This document shows, in pieces, positions 9,656 to 19,938 of a stretch of 64,000 nt of DNA. Below the pieces are notes generated by a model. That model ran no database searches. It saw only the letters and a list, made by a program, of their open reading frames with translations, and was not told the DNA's origin. Every line of letters starts with the position of its first letter. The first letter of the stretch is position 1. Position numbers and translations under genes: made by a program. The stretch comes from Adiantum capillus-veneris (Eukaryota; Streptophyta; Polypodiopsida; Polypodiales; Pteridaceae), in the NCBI GenBank assembly GCA_014529385.2, contig CM043963.1, positions 66,444,895-66,508,894 of the forward strand. The letters run 5' to 3'.

Positions 9656-12293
9656 CCACCACTATCGGGGACACCCAGTCCGTGTGTTCTATCTCATAAA
9701 TAAATTCAAGCTCCATAAGTTTGTCTATCTCCTCTTTTATCCTTTTGGCAAATGTCTCATTATACGTGTATGGACGTTGTTTGCTTGGCTTTGCATCAGA
9801 CTTCAGAGGGATTGAATGTTCACAAATGTTAGGATCCACTCCCTTCAAATCTTTGTACGACCAGGCAAATACATCTCGAAATTCCTTAAGTGTTTTGATC
9901 AGTAAGTCCCCCTCTTCTCGACCTAGATCTGTGGCAATGTAAGCAGGTCGAGGATTTTCTCCTGGCTCTGCTAAGTCTATTTTCTTGGCGTTCTCTGGCC
10001 CGTCGTAGGACTCGTTTGATTTAGGCTCCCTCATTGGTTGCTGAACCACCAATCTTCTTTCCTGAATGGTGTACTTACAATAGTGAGGAGGTACATCTAT
10101 CTTTTTACTCCCATCACTAGCGTTCATTCCATCGCTACTTTCCATTTCAGTTGTCCATACATTTTTAATTTTTTGTTTCCACTCATTGTATCGCGTTTTC
10201 CGTTCAATTTTCATCATAATTGGACTACCATAGACATTCAGTTTTTCTGTTGGAACTCTTTTTTTTGGTTTGCTGGTTTTCTTAGGTTTCAACAATCTGG
10301 ACTTAAATCTTGAGTCTTCAGCAACCTTAAGAAATCTTCCTGACACTTTATCCTTAGCACAATCAACAGCATGAATGTTCATAAGGAAATGTGTCTTACC
10401 CTCAAACTCCGGCATGGGTCTCAACCTAGTTGGTGTACTGATGTGGTGTCGTTTACTCTTGTATCTTTTTTGACGTCTCTCATTTTGGTTTGGGAAATTG
10501 TAGAAGACGTCATTGTCTTGATCTTGATTGTTGTCTCCCTCTGTATTTTCCGACTTCTCGTCATCCGCGTTATCCTTGTTTTCACTTTTATCAGAAGGAT
10601 CATAAAATTCTTCTCCTTCCTGCTTGATTTCTTTAGTGGGGATGTCCACATAGCCCACTATCTTAATCTCAAGTTTCGTTTCTGTTTTATGGATCCTCGT
10701 ATTCTCAGTATCTACCTCGTCCTCGTCCTCCTCCACAATTTTGCTCAACATGTAGTATGGTATGATATCGTAGCCATTCTCATCACAAAATTTTGTGGGA
10801 GTGACTTCATCGACGCATACATCCAATGTAGCTAAAATTTGAGACCATTCTAGGGGTTCGAGCTTCTCTTTAGGAAAAGGTTCTCGTATATAGGCATCGT
10901 CTTCCAAGATCCTCTCTAGTGTCCTTTCATCGTGGTCAAATTCACTACATTGAGATACCCCACACATCCATATCTCTTTTTTCTTACAAAGCCACGCTGG
11001 GACTTCTGATCCACTAATGGTGGTTGAGTCAAATTCTTCCACAGGGGTTCTCGTGACATCATGGTAGCTATGATTTTTCATGTTTACGTGTGTAGTAGTT
11101 TCAGCATGTCTTAGATACAAATAATCATACCCCCAAACCTGCACCATTTTGAGTTGCCTCATGAACGGCCTACCAAGGATAATTTCATAGTTGTTCTTCT
11201 TGCCGAAATCTACTATGGCAAAGGTATGTTCGTACTCTATGCCACAGGAAGATACCACGATTGCCTCAAGTAATCCTATAGGCCTTTCTATGTGCCCATC
11301 CGCCAGTTGAAATTTCATTCTAGTTGTTCGTATTGCTGGTTTTCCCCATTTTTCCCATAGCAATTTGGTCGCAATGGCAATGCCAGCTCCACTATCAAGT
11401 ATTGCCTTAGTTTCTATGCCATTATACTCAACTGGTAGGGTCGTGTTGCCGTCTTCACCCTCACAATACTCTCCTACCTTGTTGAGTGGCACTGGTCTAG
11501 TGTTGACTTTCTTCGGTTCTGTGTCATTAAGCTCGGTTTCGAAGAACTTAAGAGGCGTCCTTATGCCAAATTTTTCAAGACATTTGCCCACTTCCGTCCA
11601 CATGCTTGGCCTAATTTTTAACAATTCTGCCAATGTGATTGTACACTTGACCGGAGTGGTCAACAAGTCTGTCAAGATTTTAGTGTCCAATTGATTTGAA
11701 CCGCCTATTCTCTGAGAAGGTACTCTTCGAATTTCTGATCTTGCCTCATAGTCCCCCATATATGATGGCAAAGTTCTGAGAGATTGTGGTCTGCTATCTT
11801 CGGATGCAACTGAACCATTATCCCCTTGAAATGATTTAACGTCCAAATCCCATGGAGTCTTATTCAAGTTCAGCTCCGAGAAAGGCGCTGACTCGACTGT
11901 TTTTGTCTCATATTTTTCTTGAGCTTTTCGCACCGTTTCCCATAGCTCTTCAAGCCAACTTTCTTTCACAATAGGCGAATATGGTGGAAAATCTTTCAGT
12001 GATTCATCAGTGCTATTAGGTACGTCTTTTGCATCCTCTACATCCGGCAAGGATTTAATGTTTTCTATCTTGTCGGGTATCCTTTGTTCGGTTTTGTGAG
12101 GTGTTTCATGGTTTGGTGGTTTGATTACTCTATCTCCCGCTTCCATAGGTGGGGGCTCCAGTAAAGCTTGTGCAGTTTCAATCAGCTGTTTGCACATCTT
12201 TAGTCTCTGTTTTTCTATCTCTGGATATGGATATGTCATCCACCTTTGCTCTAGGGTCTGTCTGTTCTTCAATCTTGCTTCATATGCTTGCAA
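9640..12293 (-). pseudogene. Protease and RT N-terminal part of the Tat-like element
   Basis: A 900-codon open frame. The aspartic protease active site is in AILDSGAGIAIATK (about 11385-11425), followed by the flap and a LGRPF motif. A long acidic, charged linker leads into the RT N-terminal region (RPAYIATDLGREEG; QRPYTYNETFAKRIKEEIDKL; VSPIVVVPKKKK). The frame is lost at the A-rich PKKKK codons around 9650, and RT resumes in another frame at 9628. The first 20 kDa or so has no similarity I can name. It follows the gag zinc knuckle after a frameshift near 12300. Confidence 0.8.
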
Positions 12294-12301
12294 GATTGCA
12301 T

Positions 12302-13075
12302 CTAAGGTTCATTGATCTTATCTACCAATACCGACCCTCCTGAGCTTGCACTCTTTGGTCCTTCCGTTGATTTTAGAGAGTCGGACTCTCTTTGCTGTTT
12401 AAGTTGTTCTCGAGCTATCGTTAGCTCAGCTTCTACATCTTTTTGTTTTCGCTCACATATAGCTTTCATTTTTGCTCTTCGTTCTTTCCAAGGATTATCA
12501 CGACTGACACTAGACTTGTCAGTCTTGATTTCTTCTTGATTTTCATCGTTAATCTTGGGTTGATTGTCATTTTTCCTTGCTTGGGCTCTCGTCAAGACCT
12601 TAACAGGAATCGGAGTTTCGTTTTCTGACCCTCCACTGGACGGTAGCGCTCCCAGCATATTCAAGGTAGTTTTTGCTCCTTTGCTCGGGTTTTTAGGGCA
12701 ATCAGGGATCAAGTGAGTAATTCCACACTCCATGCAATATACGTTGACCCTAATGATTTCGTCATGAGGGAAATCCCTCAGCCAATGGTCTCCTCCACAC
12801 TTGTAGCATGGTCCTTTAGGCTGTTGAGGTGCTCCTGGAGCTCCTCTTTGTTGGTGCGCAATTCTTTGCCCACTCATGCCTCCGTTGGCTATGAACAACA
12901 GTGTTCTTTCATCCAGGCTATATCGTCCTTCTCCCGCTGCCAGTGCAGCAGTTGGTGGTCCTGTATTTCCTATCATGCTCCATGGTTCTGGTATAGAGGG
13001 TTCGTCCTGTGGATAATAGACAGATTTTGCCGCATATCCATTGGGCTCGTCGTAGTATGCATGCATAGGTACCAA
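12302..13075 (-). pseudogene. gag C-terminal part with two zinc knuckles (Tat-like element)
   Basis: Contains CYKCGGDHWLRDFP (CCH-type first knuckle, final Cys replaced by Phe) and YCMECGITHLIPDCP (C-x2-C-x4-H-x4-C). These are RNA-binding nucleocapsid motifs typical of Ty3/gypsy gag. A charged coiled-coil-like tail follows (12310-12480). It is in the same frame as the upstream gag core, separated by a stop near 13127. The downstream pol frame is shifted. Confidence 0.75.
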
Positions 13076-13126
13076 AGCCTTCTCGTCCGACTCAGTTACT
13101 GTGGGTGTGTATCTTATGCCGACTGG

Positions 13127-14056
13127 TCATAATCCTGGTAGGGGTGGTTGTTGTCCCAACACTGGTTGTGGTCTTTCTGCACCTACAGGTCCTCGTAGGT
13201 TTCCAGTATGATATCTAGGCATCGGTTGGACTTGAGGAGATGTCGCATGAGCTTGTGGAGCATATGGTCGTTCTCTCACATATCCCTTGTTATAATAACA
13301 CTCCTCCGTTCCATGGTTTGTCCATTTTTGTTCAATCGCACACCATTTTGGTTGTTTAGCTTGTGGTTTGGAATACAAGTTAACCTTTTTAAGCACTTCC
13401 TCTACAAGCTGCTCTTGGATTACCGCTACTTCCCCCTTCAGTGTTGTCTTAACAGACTTGCTCCCGCTTTGTTGTGAGGAAGAATCATCGTCAAGATCCT
13501 TGAACTCACCTTCTTTGTAGACCCCACAATTTTCCACAAGGTATAGCGCTTCCTTGGTCAAATCATTCAATGTAGTGCTCCTTTTCATATGTAAGTCCTT
13601 TTGAAGATCTGCATTCCTTAGTCCTTGTATAAATATAAGCATAAGTCTGGACTGAGTTGACAGTTCTTCCACAGGACAGAACTTAACATATCTTTTTAAT
13701 CGGAGGGCGGCCTTTCGCACGGACTCTCCATCTTTCTGTTTGAATTTATGGATTTGCAAGACGGTATTATGAGCTATCCCCCTTTGTGAGAATTCCTCGA
13801 TAAACTCATCAAACACTTCCTCCATAGACTCAAAGTCTCTTCGCTCCACCGAGTCAAACCATGTAGCCGCATCATCCTCTAAGGTTAAACCGAATCTTGC
13901 AAATTGGGTAGGAAAGTCTAGCACCTCTTCAGCTCTAATTACATGCACAAAGGCTGCTACATGATCTCTTGGATCCTTGCTTCCCATATATTTCTTGTTT
14001 ACCCATTTTTGCACTTGAGAAGGTCTAATTCTACGATGGTCTCCAAATCTCATCAT
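13127..14056 (-). pseudogene. gag capsid region (retrotransposon gag domain) of the Tat-like element
   Basis: A 309-codon frame holding the canonical gag core. It has PRDHVAAFVHVIRAEEVLDF, then DAATWFDSVERRDFESMEEV, and an R-rich segment (ESVRKAALRLKRYVKFCP) followed by RLMLIFIQGLRNADLQKDL. These are hallmark segments of plant gypsy gag. It forms the retrotransposon capsid. It is in frame with the block at 14096-14596 and with the zinc-knuckle block, separated by single stops. Confidence 0.8.
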
Positions 14057-14095
14057 GGGATCTCCCCGTCCTAGTCGATATACCTCCTCTGGTCT

Positions 14096-15290
14096 TCAGT
14101 AGTGGCCAGGTTCTTCTCCCAATGGTGCTCCTAATCCATAATTTCTAATAGCTCTTGGGAGAGATGGTTCATCTCTCCGAACTCGTTCTCGGGGTGTTCT
14201 TCCAAGCTCAATTGACCCCTGAGTCTTTGGCTTACTCTCTCCTTGATACTGTGCATAGAGTGGTGGTTCTTGTAAATCCCTTAACCCTCGTGCGGTTTGA
14301 TAACCCTCTCGGGTTTGGTCTTGTTCTAATGTAGCACTCTGTCGAAGCCATGCCTGTAGTGATGGCTGAGTAGCTGGTTGGTCCTGGTAGTTGGTCGTCG
14401 GTGGTCGGGTAGAATGTGAGGTAGCATCATACTCTTCTGAAAAGGGATTAGTCGACTTGCTAGGGGAGTAGGTGGCTCTTGGTACCTCGTCGGGGCCATA
14501 GGTCAATGCTCCCGGAACTATTGCCTTTTCAACCTCTTCTAGGAGAATACGTTTGTATTCTCGCCCGTATCTGTCAACAAAAACAATATCCTTCATAAGA
14601 AAATAAGTAAAGAACCTTGTCTTTGCTTAATTCATTCGGGTAGGGTTCCTTGCATTGAAAGTAAGAGACTATTCCTTCACTTTCATGCTTGTAAATCCCT
14701 ACATTCTCATTATAAGTTGGGACTCTGGTTGTTTTCTTATCATACATAAAAAGCGCTCCAGGTCGATCAATGTTAGGAGGCGGTTCTTGGGTTTCTGAAA
14801 CCATTTTCCCTTTGGCCACGTTATCCCCATATCTGTTGTAATCCTCAGGGTTACTTACTATCAGATAGTGGTTTCCCTTTTTGTCTCTGAATCTGTCTCC
14901 ATCATCGTAGACTCGAATTATCTCTAGTCTCTGAGCCGGTCTTTCTTCAATACAGATACACTTGCGTCCCCGATAGTCAGAATAGACTAGGGCTCCCCTC
15001 GAGTTAGTTCCTTCCAAGAATATTATAGTGAACTTGGTTTCGTTTAAAGGATGTAGGGAGGTGCTCCCCCCTGGCATTGGTCCTTCACCGTTGAAACCTA
15101 CTGGCTGTTGACTCCCCATCATGAAGAAGGACTTTTCTGACGAAGTGTCAGTATCACTTCCCTCTTCCATGATTGGTGCCAATGGGTCTAGTCTCGTCTG
15201 AGTTACACTCTCTTCTGTGGACGTGGTGCTAACTTGACCTTTGACACTTTTAGCTCCCGACTTAACAAAGGCTCCTGACCTCAAATACAT
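14096..15290 (-). pseudogene. gag N-terminal or leader protein region of the Tat-like element (two frames)
   Basis: Two overlapping open frames (15290-14574, 238 codons; 14596-14096, 166 codons) lie between the leader and the gag core. A frameshift lies between them near 14580, and the second is in frame with gag. The proteins are polar and low in hydrophobics and have no domain I recognise. A 5' extension of gag is common in Tat/Athila elements, so this is most simply the N-terminus of gag. The start at 15290 is the first ATG after the leader and is uncertain. Confidence 0.55.
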
Positions 15291-15559
15291 AAGAATGAAA
15301 GTTTTGTTGCAAAGTTAAAGCTTACCTGGACTCCTTCTTCCTGTATAGCTTTGTGATGACCTCCTTCTGGGATCTACACAAGGATGGTTAGTCTGTTCAC
15401 AAGTGTTTTCCCTGAATTACCAAAAAATCTTTCAAGTATATACAGCAACCACTTAGTTAGTCTTCTGGTGGTCCAATTTCAATGATGAAATGATGGTTGG
15501 GATCTATATAGAGAGTATGTTCTAGCAGTATCGTCACAAAATGCAAAAAATGTCTGACT

Positions 15560-16310
15560 CACTACTTCCTTAGTCTATCGCGATAGACTGACAGTTTGCT
15601 CAGCACAAGTCAGTTCAAAATTGTGACTTTACCCTTGGGTTCCAGTTACCCTCTATAGCCTATCCCTCAAGTTTTGTGAAGTTTGGACACTTGGGTTGGG
15701 TTTTGGTCCCCTTTTAGTATTTCAGTCAGAGCTTTATTCTCTATCTGACCCTCAGATTGACCTTTAGTGATCTAAATGCCTTGAATTTTGGTGTGTCTGC
15801 TATTTAGGCCCTGATAAAGCTCTCCCTAGGGAAAATTTGAAAGAAAAGTTCCCCAGCAGAAAGTTCCTTGGTCTATTGCAATAGACTGAGCTCTTTCTTC
15901 ATTTTCAGCTTTTTTTCCAAAGTTTTCCCCACAGTTAGTTTAGTCTCCCCTTGTGTAGTGCACTGACCAATTTTGGCACTGTTTGGACATCTGGTCAAAG
16001 ACTTCTTGCCCTTGTCTCTGAATCCAGACTCCAAACACCAGTTTTGAAGTTTTGGGGTCAAAATTGGTGTTCAAATTCACTCAATTTTTGTGAGTACCCT
16101 TGTATTGATGTGTTAAGCTTGTGGTGTAAGGGTTTTTTGCTTGTTGCTAGACAAACACCACCTTCACCAGTCTATCGCGATAGACCAGGCAGTGAGCAAT
16201 AGGAACTCAATTTTTTATATGTTTTTGCATAGTCTTGTTCCCTATGCCCATACAAGTCTATCCCCCAAGTTTTGTGAAGTTTGGACTTATTTTGACCTCA
16301 AACTCAAGCA
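15560..16310 (-). repeat. Leader of the Tat-like element: diverged ~299-bp tandem repeats with a conserved palindrome
   Basis: The palindrome GTCTATCGCGATAGAC occurs at 15573-15588 and 16170-16185. A variant GTCTATTGCAATAGAC lies exactly between them at 15871-15886, giving spacings of 298 and 299 bp. A second shared block, aagttttgtgaagtttgga, recurs near 15668 and 16269, two periods apart. The rest of each unit is strongly diverged. A degenerate half-copy (cacgatagacc) is at about 17299 in the LTR. Confidence 0.65.
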
Positions 16311-16947
16311 CTTTAAAAATTTCACTTTTCTCTGACAATTCACAACTCCATTGCACTTGAAGTGATGCAAATTTGATGACACTGCATCTTAAACTTGTGC
16401 ACATCAGTCATACCTCATGACACAGTCAGTTTACCCTTGGCTAATGGTTATATCTCATCTTGGCCTCTTTTAAGTTCACTTAGTGTTTCCTTATGACAAT
16501 CACCTATTTCTTTTTTTCTTTTTTTTTCTTTTGTTGGTTTTGGTCACAGTTTTTATGTTTTCTCGAGTGTTGAATCATAAATTTCAATGTCGACTCTTTT
16601 CACCCCTTTTAAGGGTATATGAGGTGGGTTTTGCTTTCAAGGCAAGCAAACAATCTTATTGTTTCTTCCTTTTGTTTGTTTTTTGCGGTTTTACAGCGTT
16701 TTTCTACTCTATTTCTTCACAAGTATAACAAGCACTCAAAACCAAAAACCATAGCTCCTCATTATCCTATTTAACTAAATCTAACTAGTCGCAGACCCTC
16801 GGAAAGACACAGGCTTCCTGGCTATCCACTAGACCTCGGGATACTCTATCCTGGATCTTGTTCTAAAAGTTTAAGCTCTCTCTAGTCAAAACTAAAGTAA
16901 GCTAACCATCACACGAGTGACGTAGATCTCCCTACTTAAGGTCTTGT

Positions 16948-16967
16948 GTCCCCGACAACGGCGCCAA
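16948..16967 (-). other. Primer-binding site, tRNA-Asp type
   Basis: On the minus strand TTGGCGCCGTTGTCGGGGAC directly follows the LTR terminus (CTCTAAAACA). This matches the PBS used by plant Tat/Athila elements and fixes the inner LTR boundary at 16968. Confidence 0.85.
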
Positions 16968-17882
16968 TGTTTTAGAGCTTAACTACTCCCCTGTTCATAC
17001 TCACGAGCACGACACAGACAACATACTCCGATGACACGACTAACCCGTAGGTGCACGTAGGCAATCTTGTTAGCTTGTCAGGCTGAGACCAATCTACACA
17101 TACGCACTTTTATGATGCATCAATCACTAACCCTGGTAGAATGCAACCCACCATATCCCTTAACTCTCACAACACAGTTTACACGTCCAATGAACTCAGA
17201 ATCGCATCAAACTTACTAGGCACCATCTTCTCACTAGGACATACTTACCTATAAGTCTAATCTCACCAGATTTGAACCCTAGCTATCTCGAATGCTGTCA
17301 CGATAGACCAACACGTCATAATCCAAAAGTGGGCGAAACTTAAGTTTATCAGTATCTATGTGTAGCTAATCTCTTTCTCATTCCATGAAGGACTTGATTA
17401 TTAAAAACAGACACCGTTTGTGCTACTTACAAGAAAAACAAGCTCGAGGAAGAATCGATCGCGATCAACTCGAAACGACGAATGCGTGGCGTGGGCGCGT
17501 AGCTCTCGGAGAGACTATCGCGGTGGTGTGGTCGCGTCGTGAATCCGGTGAGGGAGAAGCGCGTAGCGAAGAGGATAAGACACACTCATTCTCTCTCTCT
17601 CTCTCAGACTCGTACGACACAGGATTAATTCAAATGTTATTCAAAAAATGGTTCTAAGGTGACTTTTATACTTTAGTCACCTTAGCTCAAAAAATGTACA
17701 TGGGATTCTCTTGCTCATGATTACAAAAGTGGGAATAATTCTGAGTCCTGACTAACTGACTAATATTTACATAATCCAGACAAATGGATCAAACTGATAA
17801 GACGTCTTTGACATAAAAAATGGAATTTGATATGCTTTACAAATGGGCTCATTACAACAGTTGGACCAATGGGGCTCCAACA
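16968..17882 (-). repeat. 5' LTR of the Tat-like element (915 bp)
   Basis: On the minus strand it begins TGTTGGAGCC (17882) and ends CTAAAACA (16968), the canonical TG...CA termini. It is flanked outside by the AAAGT target duplication and inside by the PBS. No second full copy exists in the window. Confidence 0.85.
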
Positions 17883-18094
17883 AAAGTTTTATTAACATGG
17901 CTTAAAGGCAAAGGGGCTCGAGGGTGATGAAGCTTCTAATAATGTTGGTCCATGCCAATGGTTTCTAGATGTCATGTTATAGGATCATGGTCACATGGAA
18001 GTCTACATAGAAGAGTAAAAAACTTTCAAGCTCAAGTTTAATCTCACACAAATGTTAGAATACTTAAAAGGACTAGTGTGGCCGACGGCTTCGC

Positions 18095-18097
<3 letters not shown>

Positions 18098-18130
<33 letters not shown>

Positions 18131-18236
18131 CCCGCCTCCGCGCATCCCGCTGTCTCAGTTTGGCTCAGACGCCACTACCGTGAGGGCGCCGGATAAAGCA
18201 GGCACTGACGCGTGGCAGGGGGGGGGGGGGGGGGGG
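18098..18236. repeat. (CT)n tract and poly-G tract
   Basis: A (CT)n tract of about 30 bp at 18098-18128 and an uninterrupted 19-G run at 18218-18236, separated by GC-rich unique sequence. The remainder of 17888-18375 shows no gene. Confidence 0.8.
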
Positions 18237-18375
18237 CTCCCTCCCCCTTTATCTGTAGTATAGAAACTTGTCTTAAGAGTTGTAGATAAGTAAAACGATT
18301 GTGTGGCAAAGGGGAAATAAAGTGTTAATCTTGATGTTGCAATGTTAATCTTGATGTTACAAGATATGTTAATTG

Positions 18376-19066
18376 GGTCACCTTGTTAATTGGATTCCTA
18401 AGGTTTTTCTAAATCATGTGTAAAAGCGCTCATGGACTTTGACACTCCTCCTGTTGCGTCATTTTGGCTCCTACCCACACCGTGCGAAGAGGGCATCATA
18501 GAGCTTGTCACTTCCCCCTCATAGCGTCATTCTGGCTCCATGCACACACCATGCAAAAAAATCTTGAGTAACCTTATTATTTGGATTCCTATGGTTTTTC
18601 TCATATGTACAAGATCTTAGCAAAAGGCCTATTTGGTGCCACACTATGCCTTGCTTGCACAGTGGGATAGGGAGTAGTTTTAGAATCTCACTATCCCAAC
18701 CCTCATGTTGTGTGGGTCATTTTTGGAACACCAATTTGGTGCCACACTATGCCTTGCTTGCACAACAGGATAGGGGTTAGTTTTAGAATCTCATTACCCC
18801 AATCATGACGTGTGGGTTATTTGCATTCGCAGATTCACCTTTCTTGCTTACTATAGATCTCTTTTTATATACATATCTATTAAGCATATTGGACCCAAGC
18901 ATAGTCACAAAATTACTCAATTTTATTTTACAATATATAATACTCGTGACTTTTAAAAGCTATATTATTTGAAGCTTTTGAAATCACAGATGAGTCCGAA
19001 ATGCCCAAAAACTCCGGAAATGATTGGCTATATGCCTCGTTCTGACACTTGGAGAGGTCGATATGC
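18376..19066 (+). repeat. ~700-bp repeat, copy B (direct copy of 5393-6095)
   Basis: Collinear with copy A from tcaccttgttaattgg through the tandem gtgccacactatgcc units to cgttctgacac..ggagaggtc. It stops abruptly there, before the tandem ~78-bp units of the fold-back arm, at a run of C. It lacks the inverted right arm, so it is a truncated relative rather than a whole second element. Confidence 0.7.
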
Positions 19067-19938
19067 CCCCCCACGGCCCACTCGCTCAGGGAGAGGGCTT
19101 TAGTGTATATTAGCCAGCATTTATGATGTGGCCATGTGATAGGTACACTCACACCAAAAAGTTTGGCAGCTAACATTGACTTGTATTCATGGAGATTGTG
19201 GAATTTGACCGCAAACATTTGCTTACTATCTACAACTACTTTCTTGCATGTTTTATTCATAAGCCACTTCATAAACCCCTATGCAAAATTTTACAAACCT
19301 ATTCATGTGATGCCTTCTGCAACTGTTATCTGTTGGATGGCTTTTTTTGATGATTGTGTGCGTGTAATATGCACATATTCGATGATTTGTAAAATATTAG
19401 AATAAAAATGAAATGATAAACCAGGGATGGACAATGCAGTAATAGTCACCACACTAAACGAAGCCTCAAATTCAAAATTAGGACACAAAACTAATGTTTC
19501 ATTTTCCTTTCTGTATGGAAATTTAAATGGAAATATCATTTTTTGAATCTCATTGACAAGAACTGCTGAATTGTGATTATTATTCATGGAAATACATGTA
19601 TCCAAAAATTGGCTAGGTTAGTGAAAAATTAGTTTCCAAGGGTGTTCAAGAGTTACAAGGTGACAAACCATGGGAGGACAAAGATTATAAGAGTGTCCTT
19701 GGTTCTAAGTGTTGTGCTCAATGTGCCAAGTTGATATCGTGAGGAGGCGAACAAGGTGCAGTGCCAACAATGAGAAATGTATTCGTATAGATAGACCCTT
19801 TTGGCAATGCATAAGCAGAGCAATATGAATACCTACAAAGCCCTTTGGCAATCAACACTTGCAACACATATTTTTTGTGAGACACTTACATTAGCATGAC
19901 TATAGTACAATTAAAGAATTCAACTATAAAATAGCACC
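19067..19938. other. Downstream flank of the ABCG gene
   Basis: No recognisable coding sequence. The part just below 19939 should contain the 3' UTR of the minus-strand transporter gene. AT-rich sequence follows the stop codon, but no single poly(A) signal could be picked with confidence. Confidence 0.4.

Larger units (their letters stand above)
7165..17882 (-). mobile_element. Tat-like Ty3/gypsy retrotransposon with a single LTR and two U3-type ends
   Basis: A 10.7-kb minus-strand element. It has a 5' LTR (16968-17882), an Asp-type PBS (16948-16967), gag, protease, reverse transcriptase, RNase H and integrase in gypsy order. There is no 3' LTR or polypurine tract. The integrase frame stops resembling its family at about 7192 and is joined to an exact inverted copy of the first 27 bp of the LTR (7165-7191). 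Both ends are flanked by AAAGT (7160-7164 and 17883-17887), so the truncated form itself appears to have been integrated. The coding region carries several in-frame stops and frameshifts. The Tat assignment rests on the PBS, the DSGAG protease and the style of the gag and integrase; it is family-level inference. Confidence 0.85.

Noticed and set aside
10371-10835. 154-codon plus-strand ORF
   Set aside because: Antisense shadow of the Tat-like protease/RT frame.
5393-19066. Treating the two ~700-bp repeats as LTRs of one giant element
   Set aside because: No TG...CA ends, PBS, polypurine tract or target duplication at their borders, and the right copy is truncated.
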